Counted from the first letter of the stretch, positions 35,451 through 44,011 are shown. The stretch is 64,000 bases of DNA from Marmoricola sp. (GCA_025964795.1 JAOPYC010000166.1:1-64000); one strand, 5' to 3'. Made by a program: numbers and translations. Notes: generated by a model from the letters alone, not told the origin.

Positions 35451-36005
35451 TCAGGCCATCGTGTGGAAGGTGACCACGCCGACCAGCGCGCCCGCCGCTC
35501 CGACCAACGGGTAGGCCAGCGCCCAGGTCAGCACCGGCGACCTCGCGCCGTCCGCCGTGCGCAGGCACGCCCGGAGCCCGATGCCGATGACGACGAGCGC
35601 CGGCAGGGCCATCAGCTCGAAGACGACACCGCACACGACGAAGCCCGCGTTGCCCGGCTCGCCGAGGCCGTACTTTAGGAAGTTCCAGCCCAGCGACCCG
35701 AACAGCACCAGCCACATCGGGATCAGCAGGTTGGGCGCGGACAGCCGGGCCGCGGCGAACGAGCCCAGGAACGCGGAGAGCAGCATCACCGGGATGGCCA
35801 GCCCGATCACCCAGCTGCCGTCGGGGCACGGCTGGGCGCTGACGTAGGGGCCGCCGTCGGCGCACGCCCCGCCGACGTCCATCACGGTGCGCATGCTCAG
35901 GAAGGTCCAGCCCAGCGTCAGGCCCAGCACGAACACCGAGCCCAGCAGCGCGGCGGTAGGGACGACGACGCCCGCTCCGGGACGAGTGGCTGCGCTGAGG
36001 CTCAC
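35451..36005 (-). CDS. Membrane protein of unknown function, five to six helices
   Basis: A 184-residue membrane protein with hydrophobic segments at about 17-40 (VVPTAALLGSVFVLGLTLGW), 66-90, 95-115, 120-145 and 155-180. A cysteine-bearing outer loop follows helix one (GGACADGGPYVSAQPCPDGS). I recognise no family. The start is placed at GTG 36005 rather than 36071, because the longer form would overlap the divergent cupin gene. It is convergent with pssA and nearly abuts it. Confidence 0.65.
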   Translation of the reverse strand: MSLSAATRPGAGVVVPTAALLGSVFVLGLTLGWTFLSMRTVMDVGGACADGGPYVSAQPCPDGSWVIGLAIPVMLLSAFLGSFAAARLSAPNLLIPMWLVLFGSLGWNFLKYGLGEPGNAGFVVCGVVFELMALPALVVIGIGLRACLRTADGARSPVLTWALAYPLVGAAGALVGVVTFHTMA

Positions 36006-36028
36006 GGGCCTGACCCTAGCCTTGTCGG

Positions 36029-36445
36029 ATGGATTCCCGACCGGACCTGGCCGCCGCACTGGACCTGTCACCCCACCCGGAGGGCGGCTGGTTCCGCCAG
36101 ACCTGGGCCTCGCCGGAGAGCGTGGAGCTCCCCGACGGCCGGCGGCGCGCCACCGCGACGCTGATCCACTTCCTGCTGCCGGCGGGCGAGAGCTCGGCCT
36201 GGCACCGGGTGCGGTCGGACGAGGTGTGGCTGGCGCACCTGGGCAGCGTGACGCTCGAGCTCGGCGGGACGGACCCTACGCCGGTCCTCGCCTCCTCGAC
36301 GGTCGTGGGCGCCGGCTCCGACCAGGTCACGCAGGCGGTGGTGCCTGCGGGCGTCTGGCAGCGGACCGTGCCCGGCCCGGCGGACGCGTTGGTCAGCTGC
36401 CTGGTCTCCCCCGGCTTCGACTTCGCCGACTTCGAGCTGGCCTGA
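36029..36445 (+). CDS. Cupin-fold protein, DUF985 family
   Basis: A 138-residue single-domain beta-barrel protein of the Cupin_5 (DUF985) family. Diagnostic segments are LSPHPEGGWFRQTWAS (residues about 13-28), IHFLLPAGESSAWHRVRSDE with His-rich cupin motif 1, and SCLVSPGFDFADFEL at the C-terminus. Members may be sugar epimerases or metal enzymes; function is unproven. Divergent from the membrane protein gene at 35451. Confidence 0.88.
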   Translation: MDSRPDLAAALDLSPHPEGGWFRQTWASPESVELPDGRRRATATLIHFLLPAGESSAWHRVRSDEVWLAHLGSVTLELGGTDPTPVLASSTVVGAGSDQVTQAVVPAGVWQRTVPGPADALVSCLVSPGFDFADFELA

Positions 36446-36486
36446 CCGGCGTTGCCACGACGGGTCCGCAGGTGTTTGGTGGAGCC

Positions 36487-37194
36487 ATGCACCCCGGTGA
36501 CCTGTCCGGCCTGGACCGTTCCTCGCAGGCCTACACGCGCACGGTGGACGCGCTGGCCGCGGACGACCTGGCGGCACCGTCGTTGCTGCCGGGCTGGACA
36601 CGCGGCCACGTCGTGGCCCACGTCGCCCTGAACGCCACCGTGCTGGCGGCGGCGATCGACGGGCTGGTGCATGACGATCCGGTCCCGATGTACGAGTCCG
36701 ACGAGCAGCGCGACGGCGACATCGAGGAGCTGTCCCGGGAGGAGCCGAGCAACCTGCGCGAGCGGCACCTCGCGTCCACCACCGACTTCGGGGACGCGGT
36801 GGGCCGGATGGGCGAGACGCACTGGGCCGGCCACATCGACCGGCTGCCCGGCGGTCCCGCCTGGGCGATGCGGACCGTCGTACCGACGCGGCGGCGGGAG
36901 GTCGAGATCCACCACGTCGACCTCGGGACGTCGTACACGCGCCACGACTGGCCCGAGGACTTCGTCGTGGAGCTGCTCGACGCCGTCAGCCCGGACCACG
37001 CCGCGGCGGGACCGTTCCGGCTGCGTGCCACCGACCTCGGCCGGGAATGGCAGGTGGGCGGGCCCGGTGGTGTGACCGTCACCGGCACCGGTGCCGACCT
37101 CGGCTGGTGGCTCACCGGGCGTGGTGCGGGCGAGGGGCTCTCCTGCGACGCGCTTCCACCTCTTGGTCCCTGGGTGCGGGCCACCCGCACCTGA
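36487..37194 (+). CDS. Maleylpyruvate isomerase-family mycothiol-dependent enzyme
   Basis: A 235-residue protein of the mycothiol-dependent maleylpyruvate isomerase (MDMPI) superfamily. The N-terminal DinB-like bundle has the metal-binding signature LLPGWTRGHVVAHVALNA (residues about 36-53, with HVVAH) and VPTRRREVEIHHVDLG (about 137-152, with further His ligands). A C-terminal sterol-carrier-like domain (GPFRLRATDLGREW, then GTGADLGWWLTGR) follows. The reaction is not known. The gene follows the cupin gene on the same strand. Confidence 0.88.
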   Translation: MHPGDLSGLDRSSQAYTRTVDALAADDLAAPSLLPGWTRGHVVAHVALNATVLAAAIDGLVHDDPVPMYESDEQRDGDIEELSREEPSNLRERHLASTTDFGDAVGRMGETHWAGHIDRLPGGPAWAMRTVVPTRRREVEIHHVDLGTSYTRHDWPEDFVVELLDAVSPDHAAAGPFRLRATDLGREWQVGGPGGVTVTGTGADLGWWLTGRGAGEGLSCDALPPLGPWVRATRT

Positions 37195-37197
37195 GAC

Positions 37198-37695
37198 TCA
37201 CCAGCCCATCGTGCCGGGCTCGCCCTTGAAGGGGCCGACGACGCGGCTGGTGATCCAGCCGCCGTAGAACCGTCCCGGCTGCGGCTGCACCACCTCGTCG
37301 TCGACCAGGATCCGGTCGACCATGGCCGGCATCACCGCGATCGTGTCTGCGATGGCCAGGAATCCCCGCGTCGGGGCGCGGTAGGTCCAGGCCGCCGCGG
37401 GCGAGACCACGTCGCCGGCGACGAGGTCGAAGTACGACGCCTGTCCCTTCCACTCGCACCAACTGGCCCCCTCGGCCGGGCGCAGCGCGCCGTCGACGAA
37501 GGCGGCCGCCGGGAGGTAGTACGTCGGCGGGTGGCTGGTCTCGAGGACCCGCCAGCTGCGCGTCGTACGCGCGATGACGCGGCCACCGAGCTCGACGACG
37601 ATCGAGTCCTGGCTCTCCTCGAGGCGTGGCGGGCGTGGGTAGCCCCAGACGGACTCCTGTCCGGGGCCGGGCTTGTCAGGTTTCGGGTGGTGCAT
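37198..37695 (-). CDS. DUF427-domain protein
   Basis: A 165-residue cytosolic protein of the DUF427 family. Family segments are DSIVVELGGRVIARTTRSWR, THPPTYYLPAAAF-like (SHPPTYYLPAAAFVDGAL), SWCEWKGQASYFDLVAGD and the final FYGGWITSRVVGPFKGEPG. No biochemical role is established for the family. Convergent with the preceding gene (3 bp between stops) and divergent from the MBL-fold gene. Confidence 0.85.
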   Translation of the reverse strand: MHHPKPDKPGPGQESVWGYPRPPRLEESQDSIVVELGGRVIARTTRSWRVLETSHPPTYYLPAAAFVDGALRPAEGASWCEWKGQASYFDLVAGDVVSPAAAWTYRAPTRGFLAIADTIAVMPAMVDRILVDDEVVQPQPGRFYGGWITSRVVGPFKGEPGTMGW

Positions 37696-37718
37696 GCCTC
37701 GACCCTAGGCTGGGCCCC

Positions 37719-38414
37719 ATGGCAGCGAGCATCGGCAACACCGGCCCCTACTCCGGCGAGGTCTCCCCCGGCGGTCCTCCTGACACCCGAGAGCTGGCGG
37801 GCCTGATCGTCACGAAGCTCGCCGTGGACCCGGACATGTCGAACAACTGCTACCTGCTGCGCTGCCGGGCGACCGACGAGCAGGTGCTCATCGACGCGGC
37901 CGCCGAGCCCGAGAAGCTCCGGGAGCTGATCGGCGCCTCGGGCATCACCAAGGTGATCACCACCCACCGGCACTGGGACCACCACCGCGCCCTGGCCGAC
38001 GTCGTGGCCGCCACCGGTGCCGTCGTGGTGGCCGGCGCCGACGACGCGGCCGCGATCACCGAGCAGACCGAAGTGCCCGTCGACGATGCGGTCCAGCACG
38101 GTGACACCGTCGAGTTCGGTGAGTGCCGGCTCGAGGTCATCCACCTCGTCGGCCACACGCCGGGCTCCATCGCGCTGTTGTACGACGACCCCGACGGCAC
38201 CCCCCACCTCTGGACCGGCGACAGCCTCTTCCCCGGCGGCGTCGGCAACACCTTCGGCGACGCGGAGGCCTTCCAGACCCTCGTCGAGGAGGTCAGCGCC
38301 AAGGTCTTCGACCGGCTCCCCGACGAGACCTGGTTCTACCCCGGCCACGGCAACGACTCCGTCCTCGGCAACGAGCGTCCCCACCTCGATGAGTGGCGCG
38401 AGCGGGGCTGGTGA
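37719..38414 (+). CDS. MBL-fold metallo-hydrolase
   Basis: A 231-residue metallo-beta-lactamase-fold hydrolase. The zinc motif HxHxDH appears as THRHWDHHRA (residues about 88-97), followed by His in LVGHTPGS, Asp in TGDSLFPGG and His in FYPGHGND, a complete two-metal ligand set. This layout is of the glyoxalase II/persulfide dioxygenase-like class; the substrate is not predictable. ATG at 37719 was chosen as the first ATG downstream of the divergent gene. Confidence 0.9.
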   Translation: MAASIGNTGPYSGEVSPGGPPDTRELAGLIVTKLAVDPDMSNNCYLLRCRATDEQVLIDAAAEPEKLRELIGASGITKVITTHRHWDHHRALADVVAATGAVVVAGADDAAAITEQTEVPVDDAVQHGDTVEFGECRLEVIHLVGHTPGSIALLYDDPDGTPHLWTGDSLFPGGVGNTFGDAEAFQTLVEEVSAKVFDRLPDETWFYPGHGNDSVLGNERPHLDEWRERGW

Positions 38415-38437
38415 CGCGCACAGGACGTGGGAGCGGC

Positions 38438-38833
38438 TCAGCCGTCCAGAGGGAACGAGTGGTGCTCGTGGGCCACGACCCAGTCGCCGTTCTCGCGGCG
38501 CAGCCCGAGGGTCAGGCGCAGGCGGCGGTCGGGGTTGGTCGTCAGGCCCTCGGGGGTGTCGCAAGGCAGCAGCGCGTGGGCGAAGGCGACGCCCTCGCCG
38601 GCTGTGACGTGGAGCGACTCGATGTCGAAGACGGCACCCCGCTGCCACTCGAAGAAGCCGGGCCAGGTCGCGCGGTAGGCGTCGATCCCGCGGACACCCT
38701 GGTCCGGCGGGGGTACGTCGAACATCACGATGTCGTCGGTGTGCTGGGCCAGCACCGCGTCGATGTCCCCGTCGTGGACGGCGACGGCCCAGCTCCGGAT
38801 CAGCTGCTCGATCCGCTGCTCCTCGTCGGACAT
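38438..38833 (-). CDS. SnoaL/NTF2-like ketosteroid isomerase-fold protein
   Basis: A 131-residue protein with the NTF2/SnoaL-like fold. It begins EEQRIEQLIRSWAVAVHDGD, typical of the family's first helix, and has HTDDIVMFDVPPP then a C-terminal DWVVAHEHHSFP strand. The fold includes ketosteroid isomerases and polyketide cyclases but also many proteins of unknown role. It stands 31 bp downstream of kshB on the same strand, so it may be the last gene of the ksh operon; a steroid role is only inferred. Confidence 0.8.
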   Translation of the reverse strand: MSDEEQRIEQLIRSWAVAVHDGDIDAVLAQHTDDIVMFDVPPPDQGVRGIDAYRATWPGFFEWQRGAVFDIESLHVTAGEGVAFAHALLPCDTPEGLTTNPDRRLRLTLGLRRENGDWVVAHEHHSFPLDG

Positions 38834-38864
38834 GTGGCCCTCCTCAGGTCAGTTGCTGAGCGCA

Positions 38865-39947
38865 TCAGCCGTTGTAGCTGATCCGGAGCTTCTCGCTGGC
38901 GGGGAGGGACTGGCAGACGAGGCGGATGCCGTCGGCGAGGTCGTCGGCGTCGAGGACCTCGTTGTTCTTCATCGTGACCTCGCCCTCGAGGACGACGCAG
39001 GCGCAGGCGCTGCAGTTGCCCTCGCGGCAGGAGAACGGCGCGTCGAGGCCCTTCTCCTCGAGGAACTCGAGCAGCGGCTTGTCGCCCTGCCAGTCGTCGA
39101 AGGAGTAGTCCTGCCCGTCGAGATCGACCTCGACGGTGACGGGCCCGGTGACGGCCCGGGCGTCGTCGTCCTCGTGGTCGTCGGCCTCGGCGAGGGTCTT
39201 GGCGGCGGCCTGCATCTCCTCGACGTCGCCGAACGGGTTGCCGCCGAGCGAGACGAACTTCTCCTGGTGGCGGCGGTCGCGCGGGAAGCCGAGCTCCTTG
39301 AGCGACTCGACGACGGCCTTCATGAACGGGGCCGGCCCGCAGACGAACGCCGTGTAGGCGGAGAAGTGGGTCGCGAACGCCTTCAGCTGCTCCTGGGTGG
39401 GCAGGCCCTGCACGGACTCCAGCCAGTGCACGACGACGAGGCGGTCGGCGTACTCCGCGGACAGCTGGGCGAGCTCCCGGGCGAAGATCACCGACGTCTC
39501 GTCGCGGTTGGCGTAGAACAGCACGACCTTGCCGTGCCCCTTCTCCAGCGCCGTGCGGGTGATCGACATGACCGGTGTGACGCCCGAGCCACCGGCGAAC
39601 AGCAGCAGGTCGGACTCGAGGTCGCGCGGGGTGAAGATGCCGCTGGGCGGCAGCACGCGCAGGGTGTCGCCCTCACGCAGGTTGTCGCAGAGCCAGTTGG
39701 ACGCGTAGCCGTCGACGGTGCGCTTCACGGTGATCTGGTGCCGGCCGGTGTGCGGCGCCGACGAGAGCGAGTAGCAGCGCGCGGCGAGGCCGGTCTGGTC
39801 ACTGGGTACGGCGACGGTGAGGAACTGCCCGGGCGTGTAGGAGAACCGCTCCGCGAGGTCGTCCGGCACCTCGAACACGATCGAGTGCGCGTCAGCGGTC
39901 TCCTCGACGACCTCGAGCACCTTCAGGACGAAGGACTCAGTAGCCAT
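38865..39947 (-). CDS. kshB: 3-ketosteroid 9-alpha-hydroxylase, reductase subunit KshB
   Basis: KshB passes electrons from NADH through FAD and a 2Fe-2S cluster to KshA, which hydroxylates C9 of the steroid nucleus and so triggers B-ring opening. The 360-residue protein has an FAD-binding domain (RCYSLSSAPHTG; VKRTVDGYASNWL), an NADH domain (FAGGSGVTPVMSI) and a C-terminal plant-type ferredoxin domain (CREGNCSACAC plus a distal VCQS cysteine). An acidic linker (ADDHEDDDARAV) joins them. It closely resembles mycobacterial Rv3571. Start ATG 39947 overlaps the upstream small gene by 11 bp. Confidence 0.94.
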   Translation of the reverse strand: MATESFVLKVLEVVEETADAHSIVFEVPDDLAERFSYTPGQFLTVAVPSDQTGLAARCYSLSSAPHTGRHQITVKRTVDGYASNWLCDNLREGDTLRVLPPSGIFTPRDLESDLLLFAGGSGVTPVMSITRTALEKGHGKVVLFYANRDETSVIFARELAQLSAEYADRLVVVHWLESVQGLPTQEQLKAFATHFSAYTAFVCGPAPFMKAVVESLKELGFPRDRRHQEKFVSLGGNPFGDVEEMQAAAKTLAEADDHEDDDARAVTGPVTVEVDLDGQDYSFDDWQGDKPLLEFLEEKGLDAPFSCREGNCSACACVVLEGEVTMKNNEVLDADDLADGIRLVCQSLPASEKLRISYNG

Positions 39948-40239
39948 CCAGGGCCCCGATCTCGAGCTCACCCTCGGCCACGGCGCGATCGATGGAGGAG
40001 CTCAGCCGCGGGCAGGACGCGTAGACGTGGCGGCCCCCGGGCTCGCCCTCCATCTTGCGGAACTCAGCGCACTGCGCAAGCGAGTCGGCGTGCCACTGGA
40101 TGGAGGTGTGGTGCTCGCTGTTCTTCTTCACCCCGACCTTGGCGAGGCAGTCGAGGCAGGCGACCTCGGTGAGGCGGGCCTGGGTGTAGAGGCGCTGGTC
40201 CTCCAGCGTCTCGTCGCTGGTCGGTGCGAAGGAGACCAT
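39937..40239 (-). CDS. Small four-cysteine protein between kshA and kshB
   Basis: A 100-residue soluble protein of unknown function. Its cysteines Cys28, Cys31, Cys57 and Cys76 (CLDC; AQCAEF; ASCPRL) could bind zinc or an Fe-S cluster. It is rich in charged residues and has a conserved-looking TSIQWHADSLAQCAEF core. ATG 40239 shares a base with the kshA stop (a GTG one codon earlier is the alternative), and its 3' end overlaps kshB by 11 bp. The tight coupling suggests an accessory or maturation role for the hydroxylase, which is inference. It may correspond to small proteins encoded near kshA in mycobacteria. Confidence 0.8.
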   Translation of the reverse strand: MVSFAPTSDETLEDQRLYTQARLTEVACLDCLAKVGVKKNSEHHTSIQWHADSLAQCAEFRKMEGEPGGRHVYASCPRLSSSIDRAVAEGELEIGALDGY

Positions 40240-41405
40240 CACACCCCGCCGGCCGCCGTGGGCACCGAGGCCTCGGCCGACGACTCCTCAGCCGCCCGCT
40301 TCGCGAGGTTCTCGGAGACCTCCGTGCGCCAGTACTCGTTGGCCTTGGTGGTGTCCACCTCGAACTCGAAGCGCTCGGTCATCTCCGGGGCGACGTCGGC
40401 CTGGTCCACGTAGAACTGCTCGTACCAGCGGCGCAGCTGGTAGACCGGCCCGTCCTCCTCGCACAGCAGCGGGTTCTGCACGGGGGCCTTGTTGAGCCAG
40501 ATGTGCACGTCCTGCAGGAACCCCTCGCCGAACATCTCGGTGTACTTCTCGCTGATGTAGTCGGTGGTCTTCTCGTCCACGCCCTGGGGCTTGAGCACCT
40601 TCAGGCCGTACTGAAGGACGAAGGAGTTGTCGCTCGTCGGGATGTGGCAGTTGACCAGCACGACGTCGGTGACGAAGCCCTTGTAGTCGTTCTTGAGCCA
40701 GTTGATCATGAACGACGGGCCGAAGTAGGTGGCCTCGGACTTGAGCACCAGGTCCTCGTCGCCGTAGCCCTTGCCCATCATGTCGGGCCGTCCGGTCGAC
40801 TCCATGAACTGCGTGGCCATGTGCCCCTCGAAGACGTTGCGGAAGCTAGTCGGGAAGGCGAAGTGGATGTAGAAGAAGTGCGCCATGTCCACCACGTTGT
40901 CGACGATCTCGCGGCAGTGCGCGGTGGGGACGTCGAGGACGCTCCAGCTCCAGTCGGAGTAGACGTCGGAGTTCATGATGTCGTCGAGCTCCGGTGGCAG
41001 CAGGCTCTCGTCGGCGGCGGTGCCCTCGACGTCGTGCCAGATCATCAGCAGGCCGTTGCGCTCGGCGGTCTCGTACTTCTGGGTCCGCGCCCGCAGCGGG
41101 ATGCGCCGGGCGTAGGGGATCGCCTTGCACTTGCCGTCGCCGCCCCACCGCCAGTCGTGGAAGGGGCAGGCGATCTCGTTGCCCTTGACCGTTCCCTGGG
41201 TCAGGTCGCCGCCCATGTGTCGGCAGTAGCCGTCCAGCACGTTCAGGGTGCCGTCCTGGGCGGCCCACACCACCAGCTTGCCGCCGAACGCTGTCACCGC
41301 GTGCGGCTCGCCGTCACGGAACGTGTCGACGGGGCCCAAGCAGTGCCAGCCGCGGGCGAACCGCTCGGGCGGCTTGCCCTGGTCGAGGTAGCGGGTGTCG
41401 CTCAT
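40239..41405 (-). CDS. kshA: 3-ketosteroid 9-alpha-hydroxylase, oxygenase subunit KshA
   Basis: KshA is the Rieske non-heme iron oxygenase that hydroxylates C9 of androstenedione-type steroids or their CoA thioesters. The 388-residue protein has Rieske ligands Cys61, His63, Cys80 and His83 (CRHMGG and CPFHDW) and a mononuclear iron site in VDNVVDMAHFFYIHF (His176 and His181), with Asn170/Asp173 relaying electrons. It resembles mycobacterial Rv3526. It leads the kshA-small gene-kshB operon, with a KstR-like operator 47 bp upstream of its ATG. Confidence 0.95.
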   Translation of the reverse strand: MSDTRYLDQGKPPERFARGWHCLGPVDTFRDGEPHAVTAFGGKLVVWAAQDGTLNVLDGYCRHMGGDLTQGTVKGNEIACPFHDWRWGGDGKCKAIPYARRIPLRARTQKYETAERNGLLMIWHDVEGTAADESLLPPELDDIMNSDVYSDWSWSVLDVPTAHCREIVDNVVDMAHFFYIHFAFPTSFRNVFEGHMATQFMESTGRPDMMGKGYGDEDLVLKSEATYFGPSFMINWLKNDYKGFVTDVVLVNCHIPTSDNSFVLQYGLKVLKPQGVDEKTTDYISEKYTEMFGEGFLQDVHIWLNKAPVQNPLLCEEDGPVYQLRRWYEQFYVDQADVAPEMTERFEFEVDTTKANEYWRTEVSENLAKRAAEESSAEASVPTAAGGV

Positions 41406-41451
41406 CGCGGGTGCCTCTCAATCCGGTGCGGTCGAGGAACGGGTGCAAAAC

Positions 41452-41465
41452 AAGAACAGGTTACA
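41452..41465. promoter_or_regulatory. KstR-like operator at kshA
   Basis: AAGAACAGGTTACA matches the KstR consensus TnnAACnnGTTnnA at every fixed base except the first. It sits 47 bp upstream of the kshA ATG, within a 23-bp sequence (41449-41471) that recurs at 41586-41608. Confidence 0.65.
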
Positions 41466-41588
41466 GTTTTGAGCGCAACCAGGCCAGTCTCCACTGGGCC
41501 ACGAAGCGTAGCGACATCCGCTCGCTGGGCGTGCGCCCCATGCCCGACCCGGCACCCGTCACGATGCGGCGGCACGGTGGACCAGAAC

Positions 41589-41602
41589 AAGAACAGGTTA
41601 TA
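41589..41602. promoter_or_regulatory. KstR-like operator at fadE26
   Basis: AAGAACAGGTTATA matches TnnAACnnGTTnnA except at the first base. It is followed by a -10-like TATAGT (41599-41604), so the operator overlaps the probable fadE26 promoter; the fadE26 ATG is 58 bp downstream. Confidence 0.65.
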
Positions 41603-41659
41603 GTTTTGTGGGTGGCCGCCATCCGGCCGAGTCGTGCCCCGAACCTGGTCAGGAGCCCC

Positions 41660-42883
41660 ATGCACATCGCGCTGACAGCCGAGCAGGAGGCGTTGCGCGC
41701 CGAGCTGCGCGAGTACTTCGCCGCCCTGGTCACCCCCGAGCGGCGCGCCGGCCTGTCCGCCGCGACGAACGACTTCGAGCCCGGGGCGGGCGAGGGAGGC
41801 GAGTTCGGGGCCACCGACGTCTACCGCGACGTCATCCGCGAGATCGGCCACGACGGCTGGCTGGGCATCGGCTGGCCCGAGGAGTGGGGCGGCCAGAACC
41901 GCTCGATGATGGATCAGCTGATCTTCACCGACGAGGCCGCCATCGCCGGGGTGCCGATCCCCTACCTGACCCTGAACACCGTCGGGCCGACGATCATGCG
42001 GTTCGGCACCGACGCGCAGAAGCACGAGATGCTGCCCAAGATCCTCAAGGGCGAGATGCACTTCTCGATCGGCTACTCCGAGCCCGACTCAGGCACCGAC
42101 TTGGCCAGCCTCAAGACCCGCGCCCGGCTGGAGGCCACCTCGAATGGGCAGAGTGAGTGGGTGATCAACGGTCAGAAGATGTGGACCTCGCTGATCCAGT
42201 ACGCCGACTACATCTGGCTGGCCTGCCGCACCGATCCGGACCTGCCCCGCCACAAGGGCCTCTCGATGATCCTGGTGCCCGCCGACAGCCCCGGCTTCAC
42301 CTTCACACCGGTGCACACCATCGCCGGCGTGGGCACCAGCGCCACCTACTACGAGGACGTCCGGGTGCCGCGCGACAACCTCGTCGGGGAGCTCAACGGC
42401 GGCTGGGCCCTGATGACCAACCAGCTCAACCACGAGCGGGTCGCCCTCACCTCGGCGGCGCCGGTCACCCACTCGATCGAGCTGGTCACCGAGTGGGCGC
42501 AGCAGACCCGCAACCCGGACGGGCACCGGGTGATCGACTCCGAGTGGGTGCAGGTGCTGCTGGGGCGCGCGCAGGCCCGCGCCGACATGCTCAAGCTGCT
42601 CAACTGGCAGCTCGCCTCGGCGGTGAAGGACCTCTCCCCCGCCGACGCCTCGGCCACCAAGGTCTACGGGTCCGAGATGGCGACCGAGGTCTACCGCTCG
42701 CTGATGGAGGTCGTCGGTCCCAAGTCGCTGGTGGCGGCCAGCTCGCCGGGGGCGGTGCTCCGCGGACGGCTCGAGCGGTTCTACCGCTCCTCGCTGGTGA
42801 TGACCTTCGGCGGCGGGACCAACGAGATCCAGCGCGACATCATCGGGTACGTCGGCCTCGGCCTCCCAGCCGCGAAGCGATAG
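41660..42883 (+). CDS. fadE26: Steroid side-chain acyl-CoA dehydrogenase FadE26 (ChsE4-like)
   Basis: One subunit of the alpha2-beta2 acyl-CoA dehydrogenase that introduces the double bond in the sterol side chain CoA ester. The 407-residue protein matches mycobacterial FadE26 (Rv3504) throughout: GWPEEWGGQNRSMMDQLIFT, FSIGYSEPDSGTDLASL, NGQKMWTSLIQYADY and the NQLNHERVAL stretch with Glu259, the likely catalytic base. The C-terminal FGGGTNEIQRDIIG is the FAD-contact motif. ATG 41660 follows AGGAG. It is first of a four-gene operon. Confidence 0.94.
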   Translation: MHIALTAEQEALRAELREYFAALVTPERRAGLSAATNDFEPGAGEGGEFGATDVYRDVIREIGHDGWLGIGWPEEWGGQNRSMMDQLIFTDEAAIAGVPIPYLTLNTVGPTIMRFGTDAQKHEMLPKILKGEMHFSIGYSEPDSGTDLASLKTRARLEATSNGQSEWVINGQKMWTSLIQYADYIWLACRTDPDLPRHKGLSMILVPADSPGFTFTPVHTIAGVGTSATYYEDVRVPRDNLVGELNGGWALMTNQLNHERVALTSAAPVTHSIELVTEWAQQTRNPDGHRVIDSEWVQVLLGRAQARADMLKLLNWQLASAVKDLSPADASATKVYGSEMATEVYRSLMEVVGPKSLVAASSPGAVLRGRLERFYRSSLVMTFGGGTNEIQRDIIGYVGLGLPAAKR

Positions 42884-42890
42884 GACAGCC

Positions 42891-44009
42891 ATGGACTTCG
42901 AACCCACCGCAGAGGCGACCGAGGCGGCCGACCTGGCCGCCACCATCCTCGCCGACCACACCACCCCCGAGCGGCTCCGTGCCGTGGACGCCGAGGGCGA
43001 GCGCTTCGACCGCGCCCTGTGGACCGCGCTCAGCGAGGCCGGCCTCGTCGCGCTCACCGTCCCGGAGGACCACGACGGCAGCGGGCTCGGCCTCGTCGAG
43101 CTGTGCCGGGTGCTGGTCGAGGTCGGGCGCACCGTGGCACCGGTGCCGCTCGGCACCCACGCGGTGACCGCGCTGGCGATCAGCCAGTTCGGCAGCCGGG
43201 CCCAGCAGGCCCGGTGGCTGCCGGAGGCCGCGTCGGGCGGCTCGGTGCTGACCACCGCCCTGTCGGAGGACCGCGCGTTCGCCCCGGCAGAACCGGTCAC
43301 CCGGGCCGAGAACGACGGCTCCTCCTGGCTGCTGACCGGGGCCAAGGTCGTGGTGCCGGCGGGGACGCTGGCCGGGCTGTTCGTCGTGCCCGCCTCCACG
43401 GCCGAGGGCGTCACCGTCTTCCTGGTGCACGCCGACGACCCGGGCGTGGTCGTCACGCCGCAGCGGGTGAGCGACGGTGACGTCGTCGGCCGTCTCGAGC
43501 TCGACCGCACCGCGGTGCCGATGGATCGGGTGCTCGGTGGCATCGGTGGTGGCGCCGAGGTCATCGAGTGGCTGACGCAGCGCCTGACGGTCGCCGTGTG
43601 CGCCCAGCAGCTGGGCACGCTCGAGGGCGCGATGACGCTGACCTCGTCGTACGCCAAGACGCGGGAGCAGTTCGGCCGGCCGATCGGCACCTTCCAGGCC
43701 GTCTCGCAGCGCCTGGCCGACGGCTACATCGACGTGCTCGGCGCGCGGCTGACCATGTGGCAGGCCGCCTGGAAGCTCAGCGAAGGGTTGCCGGCGGACG
43801 CCGACGTGGCGATCGCCAAGCTGTGGGCCGCCGACGCGGGTCACCAGGTGGCGCACACGACCGTGCACGTGCACGGGGGCGTCGGCATCGACCTCGACGG
43901 CGAGGCGCACCGCTACTTCACCGCCGCCAAGCGCCACGAGTTCACCCTGGGCGGGACGACCGACCAGGCCCGCGCGCTGGGCGCCCTGTTGGCGCACGAG
44001 CCCGCCTGA
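42891..44009 (+). CDS. fadE27: Acyl-CoA dehydrogenase FadE27 (ChsE5-like)
   Basis: The 372-residue partner subunit of FadE26. As in mycobacterial FadE27 (Rv3505), it keeps the overall fold and the FAD-side segments (YAKTREQFGRPIGTFQAVSQ; VHVHGGVGIDLDGEAHRYF). It has no NHER-type catalytic glutamate at the position used by its partner (WLTQRLTVAVCAQQLG instead). It begins 7 bp after fadE26. Knowledge of the ChsE4-ChsE5 enzyme predicts an obligate heterotetramer. Confidence 0.92.
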   Translation: MDFEPTAEATEAADLAATILADHTTPERLRAVDAEGERFDRALWTALSEAGLVALTVPEDHDGSGLGLVELCRVLVEVGRTVAPVPLGTHAVTALAISQFGSRAQQARWLPEAASGGSVLTTALSEDRAFAPAEPVTRAENDGSSWLLTGAKVVVPAGTLAGLFVVPASTAEGVTVFLVHADDPGVVVTPQRVSDGDVVGRLELDRTAVPMDRVLGGIGGGAEVIEWLTQRLTVAVCAQQLGTLEGAMTLTSSYAKTREQFGRPIGTFQAVSQRLADGYIDVLGARLTMWQAAWKLSEGLPADADVAIAKLWAADAGHQVAHTTVHVHGGVGIDLDGEAHRYFTAAKRHEFTLGGTTDQARALGALLAHEPA

Positions 44010-44011
44010 CC

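Noticed and set aside
42891-44009. FadE27 suspected as a degenerate pseudogene because the catalytic Glu region differs
   Set aside because: Loss of the catalytic base in this subunit is expected for FadE26/FadE27-type heteromeric dehydrogenases.
43568-44011. Longer frame upstream of fadD17
   Set aside because: It runs out of phase through fadE27; the GTG at 44012 gives the normal family N-terminus.
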